DNA from: Woeseiaceae bacterium
Lineage (GTDB): Bacteria; Pseudomonadota; Gammaproteobacteria; Steroidobacterales; Woeseiaceae
Assembly (NCBI GenBank): GCA_028279985.1
Contig: JANQMR010000014.1
Coordinates: forward strand, 1 to 49,135
DNA: 49,135 nt
Reading direction: 5' to 3'
Positions 17,570 through 23,606 of this stretch are shown here, one piece after another. The notes beneath the pieces were generated by a model that ran no database searches, was not told where the DNA came from, and was given only the letters and a program-made list of their open reading frames with translations. Made by a program: the position numbers and the translations under genes. How positions within the stretch are numbered: the stretch's first letter is position 1; every line of letters begins with the position of its first letter.

Positions 17570-17689
17570 GCTAAACGAGAACAGCGGTTGATAAGGCGGT
17601 CAAGCCGTTCGTCGTTATGCTTCTTACCTTGACGCCGGGCACTCCGCGCCCACTCGCGCGTGCCTTCGGCCCTTTATGTGGGCGTTAGC
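17570..17689 (+). other. Candidate attC-like recombination site
   Basis: The 3' end reads GGGCGTTAGC (17681-17689 region). GCTAA(A)CG at 17570-17577 can pair with CGTTAGC at 17683-17689 with one bulged A. Inside it, ATAAGG pairs imperfectly with CCTTTAT. A 120-bp span, imperfect arms and an extrahelical base are features of integron attC sites. The 12-mer ATGTGGGCGTTA (17676-17687) recurs exactly at 20492-20503. No integrase is in the window. The vapC stop lies 6 nt past the putative boundary. Confidence 0.35.
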
Positions 17690-17692
17690 TTT

Positions 17693-18091
17693 CTACAGGA
17701 GCGATATCGGGAGGTGTTTAGAATAATGCTGGAAATCCCTATCGGTCGTGTAAATGTGAAACCTCGCCCGAACGGATACGGCACATATTAAGAAGTCAAT
17801 ATGCGATCCTTGGATTCCCTTAGATCGGCAAAAGTTTGAATACTCGGCTGCTGATTCATAGTCGGCATCGAGTATTGGTTCGTTGGGAAAATAGGCGATT
17901 TTTTGGCGCAACCGTTCAAAGCTGTTCTTGTCGGCATAGCCAGAAAGCAGCTCTTGCCGAATAGGACCGATTATTCGTATCTGATTGTCGTCTATCAGTC
18001 GCGAAAGTCGTTCAGCAACGGCAGTTTCTTTCGGGGCGTCTCTTCGGAGGGCTACAGACCATATGCAGGTGTCTGCGAGAATACCGCTCAT
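17693..18091 (-). CDS. vapC: PIN-domain toxin VapC
   Basis: The 132-residue PIN-domain ribonuclease has ILADTCIW with the first acidic residue (Asp7), IRQELLSG with a conserved Glu near 45, HIDFLICAVS with Asp near 99, and TTDRDF with the last aspartate(s) near 117. These form the metal site. VapC toxins cleave RNA, often initiator tRNA or the rRNA sarcin-ricin loop; the target here is unknown. The ATG overlaps the stop of the antitoxin gene as ATGA (4-nt overlap), the usual coupled arrangement. The stop lies next to the attC-like element. Length is normal for the family, and it appears intact. Confidence 0.9.
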   Translation of the reverse strand: MSGILADTCIWSVALRRDAPKETAVAERLSRLIDDNQIRIIGPIRQELLSGYADKNSFERLRQKIAYFPNEPILDADYESAAEYSNFCRSKGIQGSHIDFLICAVSVRARFHIYTTDRDFQHYSKHLPISLL

Positions 18092-18282
18092 TTGCGGCCC
18101 TTTTTATAGTCGTAGTCCGGGTCGTGGGGTAGCTGGCCAAAAAGCGAAGTAATCTCACGTTGTTTCCGGCGCTGCACGAACTCTCTAAGCGCCTGATTTA
18201 CGGTATCTTTTTTGGTCTTTAGTCCACTGATATGCAATGCTTCATCGAGCAAGTCGGTATCGATTGAAAGGTTTGTGGCCAT
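18088..18282 (-). CDS. vapB: VapB-type antitoxin
   Basis: The 64-residue protein has the VapB (MetJ/Arc ribbon-helix-helix) pattern: ATNLSIDTDLLDEALHISG followed by KKDTVNQALREFVQRRK. The C-terminal tail (LFGQLPHDPDYDY and a basic end) would wrap the toxin. It is translated just before vapC with a 4-nt overlap. GGAG lies 9 nt before the ATG. A -10-like TACAAT and a 10-bp palindrome upstream suit autoregulation by the VapBC complex, as is usual for the family. Confidence 0.88.
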   Translation of the reverse strand: MATNLSIDTDLLDEALHISGLKTKKDTVNQALREFVQRRKQREITSLFGQLPHDPDYDYKKGRK

Positions 18283-18304
18283 TGTTGTTGCTCCAATTCA
18301 CACA

Positions 18305-18321
18305 TGTGCGCACACATTGTA
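18305..18321 (-). promoter_or_regulatory. vapBC promoter -10 and overlapping palindrome
   Basis: TGTGCGCACA (18305-18314) is a perfect 10-bp palindrome overlapping a second one, CACATGTG (18301-18308). TACAAT on the minus strand (18316-18321) is a good -10 hexamer just upstream in the direction of transcription. The palindrome would then cover the transcription start, 23-32 bp before vapB, a fitting VapBC operator. The -35 is not obvious. Confidence 0.55.
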
Positions 18322-18468
18322 CCACACAAACTGGAAGGCGCTTCTAGCGGACCCCAAGTACTCCGCGGCTTTTTCAGGTCTGGGATAGGCATTTCCGATG
18401 ATTACTGGGTTGTTTGTTGCGTTGTGGTGTAGCTGCGAATCAATCAATATCAATCTCAAGCTAAAAAA

Positions 18469-20025
18469 TTAGCTCTTCGGCACTTTCGGCCCCGGCTTAC
18501 CATCGATATTGTCCTTGACGATCTCGCCGAGAAACGAGGCAAACGGTTTGATATTTCCTTCGACACTGGCCGCCTCGAGTGCGGCCATGTAGTCGGCGCG
18601 GCGCTCAACCGGAATGACCGTCCAGGGATAGCCGCCCGCAGCGAGCATGACGTTCATCAGGAAACGGCCCATGCGTCCGTTGCCGTCAAAGTACGGATGG
18701 ATATAGATAAATATGAAGTGTCCCAGAACGACGCGGACGGACGGGTCGGCTTCTTCTGCCATGAGCTCAAATAGCACCGGCATCATATCGCGCACGGCTT
18801 CGCGCGACGGCGGTGCGTGTAACGAGTTTCGTATATATGCGGGGCCGTTTCTGTAGCCCGCGAGATCTCCGGGCCGCAGGATACCGGCGGTAACGCTCGG
18901 CCAGAATAGCTGCGCGTACCATTCGGCGTGATCGACTCCGGCGACAGCTCCGGCATTTTCGTGTTTCAGGACCTTTTCGATGCTCTGTTTGACAGCCTGA
19001 AACGCGCCGTAATAGCCGCGCGCAGCAAGTGCATCGCGATGTTCTCGAGCTTCCTTGGTGCTGTCCGGGTCCCATGTGCCCGAACGTACTCGCTCGATCA
19101 ACGCGCCACTGACACGATAGCCTTCAATTGAAAGAGAATGATAGGCGTCCGTAACATAGACTTCCTCAACACGTTTCATATAGCCGTCGGAATCCACAGC
19201 GCCGGTCGGTGCGGCGGGGAACAGCATCGGAATGTCGGCACGCATTGTGTGCCACATTAGCCGCATGCGCGTCACGTAAGGTGAAGCCTCGCGCGTGCTA
19301 AGCGCGAACGGCGCGGGCATTTCGAAAGGGTCGGTTTCTCTGACTTTGTAGGTCGCCTTGCCCATGTCGTTGACAATACGATCGGCGATATTCTCGCGCC
19401 CAATATTGCGGAAGGCTCCGGCGAGCCGCCCGGCTATAACGGTGTGCCCGCCTTCCAACAGGATGGCAAGAACGTCCGATGCGTCCCGGATCATGGCCAA
19501 GGCTGTCCGGGCTTCGGTCGTGCTGCCGGCAAAAAGGCCCGGTCCGCTGCGTACCAGCGCCGCCGGAAGGGAAAACACCCTCAAGCCGCGCAGTTCCTCG
19601 CGCCCGCCCGGTTCCGGTAGCGATGCGCGAACGTCGAATAGCGAGGTTCCGTGCGGCAGACTTGTCGGCTTGTTGCCGCCTTTTGGCGTGCGGACCAAGA
19701 GCTGCTTTGGCACATTGAAATTCCCGGCATGCAGCATTAGCGATTGTTCGGGCGACAGGCTCCATTCGGTGCCGAAGCGTTCGTTCAGGTAGGCGGCACA
19801 GAAGTCCCAAAATGAGGCGTACCACGCGGTGCTTTCCCCGGCCTGGCCGTCGGGCCGCGCCGAGATATACCAGCCTTTCATGACTTCCTGTAGGAAGCCG
19901 TTCTGTATCAGGCGCTCGCGGTGCGTCCGGCTCAGGTCGCTTGAACGGACCGCAACAATGCCGCGGTCCTGAAGGCCTTTCAGGGTCTGGAGGGATGCGG
20001 CCAGTTTTTCTGAGGGGGATGCCAT
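18469..20025 (-). CDS. Fic-domain protein with N-terminal AbiEi-like winged-helix region
   Basis: The 518-residue protein has a C-terminal Fic domain with the full catalytic motif HPYFDGNGRMGR near residue 440, containing the catalytic His and the nucleotide-phosphate loop. An inhibitory motif of the S-x-x-x-E-G type (SLSIEG) lies near 295, N-terminal to the Fic core, as in self-inhibited class II Fic proteins. Fic enzymes usually transfer AMP to target hydroxyls. The first 230 residues resemble the AbiEi/type IV antitoxin-like winged-helix module (LQDRGIVAVRSSDLSR, then GWYISARPDG), suggesting DNA binding. Five 24-bp-spaced repeats lie directly upstream, so autoregulation is plausible. No partner gene is adjacent, consistent with built-in inhibition. 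Confidence 0.88.
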   Translation of the reverse strand: MASPSEKLAASLQTLKGLQDRGIVAVRSSDLSRTHRERLIQNGFLQEVMKGWYISARPDGQAGESTAWYASFWDFCAAYLNERFGTEWSLSPEQSLMLHAGNFNVPKQLLVRTPKGGNKPTSLPHGTSLFDVRASLPEPGGREELRGLRVFSLPAALVRSGPGLFAGSTTEARTALAMIRDASDVLAILLEGGHTVIAGRLAGAFRNIGRENIADRIVNDMGKATYKVRETDPFEMPAPFALSTREASPYVTRMRLMWHTMRADIPMLFPAAPTGAVDSDGYMKRVEEVYVTDAYHSLSIEGYRVSGALIERVRSGTWDPDSTKEAREHRDALAARGYYGAFQAVKQSIEKVLKHENAGAVAGVDHAEWYAQLFWPSVTAGILRPGDLAGYRNGPAYIRNSLHAPPSREAVRDMMPVLFELMAEEADPSVRVVLGHFIFIYIHPYFDGNGRMGRFLMNVMLAAGGYPWTVIPVERRADYMAALEAASVEGNIKPFASFLGEIVKDNIDGKPGPKVPKS

Positions 20026-20048
20026 TTTTAGACTGCGGTCTACTGAAA

Positions 20049-20168
20049 ATAGGTTATTGTGCTCTATAGATTTTAGGTTTTTCAGTCCTACTAATATTAG
20101 GTTATTATGTTATATCAAATTTAGGTTATTGTGTCTAATTAACGTTAGGGTTTTGTGCGAAGAATCAG
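20049..20168. repeat. Five iterated 24-bp repeats upstream of the Fic gene
   Basis: The core TTAGGTTATTGTG, with variants, recurs with exact 24-bp spacing. AGG begins at 20051, 20075, 20099, 20123 and 20147. Units 1, 3 and 4 are near identical in the 13-bp core, and units 2 and 5 are weaker (AGGTTTTTCAG, AGGGTTTTGTG). The 11-bp linkers differ. The array begins 24 bp upstream of the Fic ATG (20025) and covers its promoter region. Same-face spacing of about 2.3 helical turns per unit suggests cooperative binding of a protein. Confidence 0.85.
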
Positions 20169-20294
20169 CAGGATTACACGTTAAAAGTACCTAACACACT
20201 GTTTTATCTAACGAAACGGCCGGCTAGCAAGATGATGAACGTCGGATCAACAGCCGCACGAAACTTGGAAATCGTCCCGCAACTCGTGCTTTAG

Positions 20295-20441
20295 CGTTAT
20301 CCGGGGCAGCAGATTCATGTCATCGCCGTTGAGGAGTGCGTTTATCTGGTTCCATTCGTGGAGTCGGAAGAAGCAGTCTTCCTGAAAACGATCATTCCCA
20401 GCCGAAAGGCAACGCAGAGTTATCTGGGTGAAAAAAGATGA
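20295..20441 (+). pseudogene. BrnT-like toxin, C-terminal fragment
   Basis: The frame after a TAG at 20292-20294 reads RYPGQQIHVIAVEECVYLVP and then VFLKTIIPSRKATQSYLGEKR. This resembles the C-terminal half of a family of small BrnT/RelE-fold toxins whose members end in LKTIIPSRKAT. The N-terminal half is absent and no start codon is available. The TGA stop overlaps the ATG of the following antitoxin start (ATGA), the usual toxin-first arrangement. It is a decayed toxin-antitoxin pair. Confidence 0.65.
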
Positions 20442-20509
20442 GCAAACTGTCGAAGGAAGGTAGTTCTAGCGGCCCCCAATATCGGGGTTTCATGTGGGCG
20501 TTATTGTGA
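20438..20509 (+). pseudogene. Truncated antitoxin start
   Basis: ATG 20438 opens MSKLSKEG, similar to the first residues of antitoxins paired with this toxin type (lysine-rich, KLxKEE). The frame then runs into SSSGPQYRGF and stops at 20507-20509. The break coincides with a repeated sequence (20455-20482) that has a partner at 18333-18360, so the antitoxin was probably cut by recombination. Confidence 0.5.
20455..20503 (+). other. Recombination-boundary sequence: repeat flanking the Fic block plus second GGGCGTTA end
   Basis: The pattern GGAAGG-N3-TTCTAGCGG-N-CCCCAA occurs at 20455-20479 and 18333-18357 in the same orientation, flanking the Fic gene, the repeat array and the toxin fragment. 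The right copy is followed by the 12-mer ATGTGGGCGTTA (20492-20503), identical to 17676-17687. The next gene starts 20 bp later, a layout like an integron cassette start. No upstream partner arm was found for this second site. Confidence 0.4.
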
Positions 20510-20522
20510 AGATGGTGGACCT

Positions 20523-21182
20523 ATGAGGACAGACAAGAACGCAGGAGGATTCGCGGCGCTGACTCAGGCCGCCTGTTACGTCTTCGGTTTCGCAATGCTT
20601 GCTACGGTGATGAACCCCGGCGATGTCGAGGGTTGGTCCCAGCTTCAGAAGCTGGAGTTCGTTCTGGAGCACCAGGCCCTGTTTCAGGTCTGGAACGTCG
20701 TCATCTACGTCGTTTTCGGAGTGGCGCTCGTTACGCTAGCCGCGGTTCTCCACAGGCTTCTGGAACAGCCGGGTTCACTGGCGATGTCCATAGCAACACC
20801 ATTCGGGTTCATCTGGGCAGGGCTGGTCATTGCCAGCGGCATGGTTGCCAGTGTTGGTTTATCGGCCGTTTCCGATGCGTATTCCCGAAGTGCTGAAGAG
20901 GCGGCACAGTTGTGGTCGTCCATAGGCGCCGTTCAGGACGGATTGGGAGGCGGAGTCGAAATCGTTGGCGGTCTATGGGTTCTGCTTCTGAGCGCTTCAT
21001 CGCTTCGTTCTCGTCGGCTCCTGCCAAAAGCATTGAACTGGATCGGAGTGGTCGTTGGCGTCGCTGGAATCGCTACGATCGTCCCCGCCTTATCCGGTCT
21101 GGGCGCGGTTTTCGGTCTAACTCAGATCGTTTGGTTTGTCGGCGTTGGAGTAGTGCTGCTGCGTCCGGGTGGCGCTCGATAA
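20523..21182 (+). CDS. DUF4386-like integral membrane protein
   Basis: The 219-residue protein has about six hydrophobic segments: ALTQAACYVFGFAMLATV, VWNVVIYVVFGVALVTLAAV, FGFIWAGLVIASGMVASVGL, VEIVGGLWVLLLSAS, NWIGVVVGVAGIATIVPAL and TQIVWFVGVGVVLL. The pattern and the small loops fit the DUF4386 family of unknown function. ATG 20523 lies just 20 bp after a GGGCGTTA boundary with almost no leader, as in gene cassettes. A perfect 8-bp hairpin follows the stop. It has no operon partner. Function cannot be inferred from the neighbours. Confidence 0.75.
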   Translation: MRTDKNAGGFAALTQAACYVFGFAMLATVMNPGDVEGWSQLQKLEFVLEHQALFQVWNVVIYVVFGVALVTLAAVLHRLLEQPGSLAMSIATPFGFIWAGLVIASGMVASVGLSAVSDAYSRSAEEAAQLWSSIGAVQDGLGGGVEIVGGLWVLLLSASSLRSRRLLPKALNWIGVVVGVAGIATIVPALSGLGAVFGLTQIVWFVGVGVVLLRPGGAR

Positions 21183-21213
21183 GTCGCTGGAACTGACATT
21201 TGATTTGTTGCCC

Positions 21214-21235
21214 ACTTTTGTTTCCGCAAAAGTGT
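21214..21235 (+). terminator. 8-bp hairpin after the DUF4386-like gene
   Basis: CACTTTTG, loop TTTCCG, CAAAAGTG form a perfect hairpin 32 nt after the stop at 21182. There is no strong T-run, so termination efficiency is uncertain. Confidence 0.45.
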
Positions 21236-21323
21236 TCATCAACTCAAATACGCCTGAGCTTAGGATCGGGGTGTCTCTTTTACGGGGTTGGTCCATCTAC
21301 CAAGGATTGAGGAGGTCGCGCGT

Positions 21324-21613
21324 ATGCAGGCTGCGACTTTGGATCAGTGCCGAAGTCCGACCGGGAGTGGTTGGACGAGATTGCGCACGCGACAGGCTTG
21401 GATCTATTGAGGTTTTTGCGTGCCCGCCTATTGAGCCCGACGGATGCGGAAGACCTGGCGCAGGAAGTGTACTTGTGCCTTCTTCGGGTCAAGGATACCT
21501 CGTAAATCCGCAATCGTAGGGCCTACGTCCTCCGCGTAGCGGCGAACATCGTCATGGAGTGGCGCATGCTGTGCCGGAATCGACTCACGCACAGTCCCGA
21601 TCTCCTCGACTAA
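21324..21613 (+). pseudogene. Decayed FecI-like ECF sigma factor
   Basis: In one frame from about 21347 the sequence encodes EIAHATGLDLLRFLRARLL, then SPTDAEDLAQEVYLCLLR, then a TAA at 21485-21487. It resumes with IRNRRAYVLRVAANIVMEWR and a final TAA at 21611-21613. It aligns throughout with region 2 of the intact sigma factor at 21797 (DDLRRFLRGRLL, AEDVAQEAFLRVLR, IRNPEAYLFRIAANVAYEYR). The good ribosome site GGAGGT (21311-21316) precedes an ATG at 21324 in another frame, so a frameshift as well as a nonsense codon is likely. Region 4 is gone. It is a dead tandem copy just upstream of its functional relative. Confidence 0.8.
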
Positions 21614-21796
21614 ATGGCGGTTTTCATAATAATCGGGCATGTCGGCGGGAGGATCCGTTATCGCCGTCTATCTCACGGGCGCTTCCGTAATGACGGAAGT
21701 GCGCTTGTCGCTACCCTGTTCTTCGTAGCCGTTTCTGCCACGATCACAGTCTAGATCAATAGAACCGGCGAAAGCGTCGTAACCCTCCCTGGGGAT

Positions 21797-22327
21797 GTGG
21801 CAGGCATGCCAGGAACCTCCGCCAAAAAGTTGTTGAGCCGCTTTGTCGGTAAGCGCGGCGACGATCTGCGCCGTTTCCTGCGCGGCAGGCTGCTGGATAG
21901 CTCCGAGGCCGAAGACGTCGCGCAGGAGGCCTTCCTGCGGGTGCTGCGCCTGGACAACATCGATTTCATCCGCAATCCGGAGGCGTATCTGTTTCGAATC
22001 GCCGCGAATGTGGCTTACGAGTACAGGGTCGGTCATCAGGGTGCCCGGGAGCGGGCCGTGGTTTTCGACGAAGAGGGCGTCCCGATGGACGATCAGCCGA
22101 CCCTGGTCGAGGATCAGGCGCACGTCGACACGCTGATTCACGAAGCCTCGCGGGCGCTGGCCGGAATGTCGCCGCGTGCCAGGGCGGCGGTTACGCTGTA
22201 TTGGCGGGACGGGATGACGGTCAGGGAAGTGGCCGCGGCCCTAGGGGTATCGACCCATGCGGTGAAGAAGTACCTTGCCACGGCGCTGCTGTATTGCCGC
22301 GACCATTTGCGCGATCACGAATTGTAA
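21797..22327 (+). CDS. FecI-like ECF sigma factor
   Basis: The 176-residue protein starts at GTG 21797 (or ATG 21806, three codons in). Region 2 contains LRRFLRGRLLDSSEAEDVAQE and IRNPEAYLFRIAANVAYEYR; here the acidic AED motif is intact, unlike in the two kinase-paired sigma factors of this window. Region 4 has ALAGMSPRARAAVTLYWRDG and REVAAALGVSTHAVKKYL. It is followed after 62 bp by a FecR-type regulator and then an STN-containing TonB-dependent receptor, the standard cell-surface signalling trio. The sigma factor should be released by FecR when the receptor binds its ligand, and then transcribe the receptor gene. Confidence 0.9.
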   Translation: MAGMPGTSAKKLLSRFVGKRGDDLRRFLRGRLLDSSEAEDVAQEAFLRVLRLDNIDFIRNPEAYLFRIAANVAYEYRVGHQGARERAVVFDEEGVPMDDQPTLVEDQAHVDTLIHEASRALAGMSPRARAAVTLYWRDGMTVREVAAALGVSTHAVKKYLATALLYCRDHLRDHEL

Positions 22328-22389
22328 GAACATAGTTGTAAGACGATTACTGCTAACGATCACTGGTATCGATAACTGGGAACGATAAA

Positions 22390-23526
22390 TTGACCCGCCC
22401 CGAGCAAAAAGCTGGATCGAAGCGCCTGCGCGAGCAGGCGGCGCGGTTGCTCGTCGAGGTGCGCACGGAGCCCGGCGATGCCTCGCGCCGGGCCTTGGCC
22501 GAGTGGCTGACAACGTCGCCGGACCACGTCGCCGCTTATCTCGAAGTGGCGCGGATATCCGGCGCCCTGGCGGCGGCCGCCGAACAGGCCGGCTGGTCCG
22601 TCGACGAGCTCGTTTCGGCGGCAAGCGCGGCGCCGGCGACCACGGTGCCGCTGTATCCGAAGGCCGCTGAGGCAGATAGCGCGACATCCCGCGAGCTTGC
22701 GCCGCCTGCGGTTCCGCGAGCGAGGGTTCGCTGGATCGCGTTTGCCGCGGCGGTCGGTATCCTGGCCATCGGCAGCCTCGTGTCCTGGGTCGTTTCGATG
22801 AACACCGACGACATGCGCTACGTCACCGCAATCGGCGAACAACGTGTGTTCACGCTCGACGACGGCTCCACCGTTCACCTCAATACCCGCTCCGAGCTCG
22901 TGGTGCGCTTCGACCAGCACCTGAGGCGCATCGACCTGGTGCAGGGTGAAGCGTACTTCGTGGTGGCGAGGGATTCCGAGCGGCCGTTCCGGGTGCACGG
23001 CGGCGATACCGTTTTCAGTGCCCTGGGCACGCGGTTCAACGTGCGTGTATGGGAGGACCGGGCTCAGGTTACCGTCGTCGAGGGCCGTGTGGCCGTGCTT
23101 GCCGAGTCACAGGGGCGGGCAGACCTGATGTCCGCAAACGATGGGGCGAGGCCGGTTCCCCTTCCTTCGAGCGCCGGTCCCGTCGCGGCCGCCGTCGAAA
23201 CCGTCCAGCTTACGGCCGGCGAACAGGCGAGCATCGTCGGCGCTGCCATCGAGCAGAACGAGTCGGCGAATCTCGAACAGGTCACGGCCTGGACCTCGAG
23301 GCGACTGGTGTTCGATTCGGAACCGTTGAGCTCGGTGCTCGAAGAATTCAACCGGTATAGCCGCGACATGGTTCGGGTAGAGGACCCGGCGCTCGGCGCG
23401 CTCGAGATCAGCGGTACCTTCGACCCGGGCGACATCGAGTCCTTGCTGGAATCGCTGCAAGCCATTCGCCGTATTGAAGTCGTGCGCGAGACGGAAGAGA
23501 CGCGCATCGTGCGTCCGCGTACCTGA
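22390..23526 (+). CDS. FecR-family sigma regulator
   Basis: The 378-residue protein starts at TTG 22390. Its N-terminal cytoplasmic part has the DUF4880 pattern (REQAARLLVEVRTEPGDASR, then AEWLTTSPDHVAAYLEVA) that binds the sigma factor. A transmembrane helix lies near 115-136 (IAFAAAVGILAIGSLVSWVV). The periplasmic FecR domain follows: FTLDDGSTVHLNTRSEL, RRIDLVQGEAYFVVARD, FSALGTRFNVRVWED, VTVVEGRVAVL. The C-terminus (RRLVFDSEPLSSVLEEFNRY, then EISGTFDPGDIESLLESL) is the DUF4974/STN-like part. It sits between the sigma factor and receptor genes in one direction and should convey the receptor's state through the inner membrane. Confidence 0.92.
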   Translation: MTRPEQKAGSKRLREQAARLLVEVRTEPGDASRRALAEWLTTSPDHVAAYLEVARISGALAAAAEQAGWSVDELVSAASAAPATTVPLYPKAAEADSATSRELAPPAVPRARVRWIAFAAAVGILAIGSLVSWVVSMNTDDMRYVTAIGEQRVFTLDDGSTVHLNTRSELVVRFDQHLRRIDLVQGEAYFVVARDSERPFRVHGGDTVFSALGTRFNVRVWEDRAQVTVVEGRVAVLAESQGRADLMSANDGARPVPLPSSAGPVAAAVETVQLTAGEQASIVGAAIEQNESANLEQVTAWTSRRLVFDSEPLSSVLEEFNRYSRDMVRVEDPALGALEISGTFDPGDIESLLESLQAIRRIEVVRETEETRIVRPRT

Positions 23527-23606
23527 CGACGACATCGTAGCCAGTTTTTCCCCGCTGAGAGTCATTGGCGATAAGGGCTTGGTAAACACACCGGGGAAAA
23601 CGAACG

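Noticed and set aside
18361..18468. Possible third attC-like end near the left copy of the flanking repeat
   Set aside because: No GGGCGTTA or complementary arm was found there.
21670..21705. Hairpin GCTTCCGT-AATG-ACGGAAG before the FecI-like gene as a terminator
   Set aside because: Short stem, no T-run and no gene ending nearby except a pseudogene; not distinguishable from chance.
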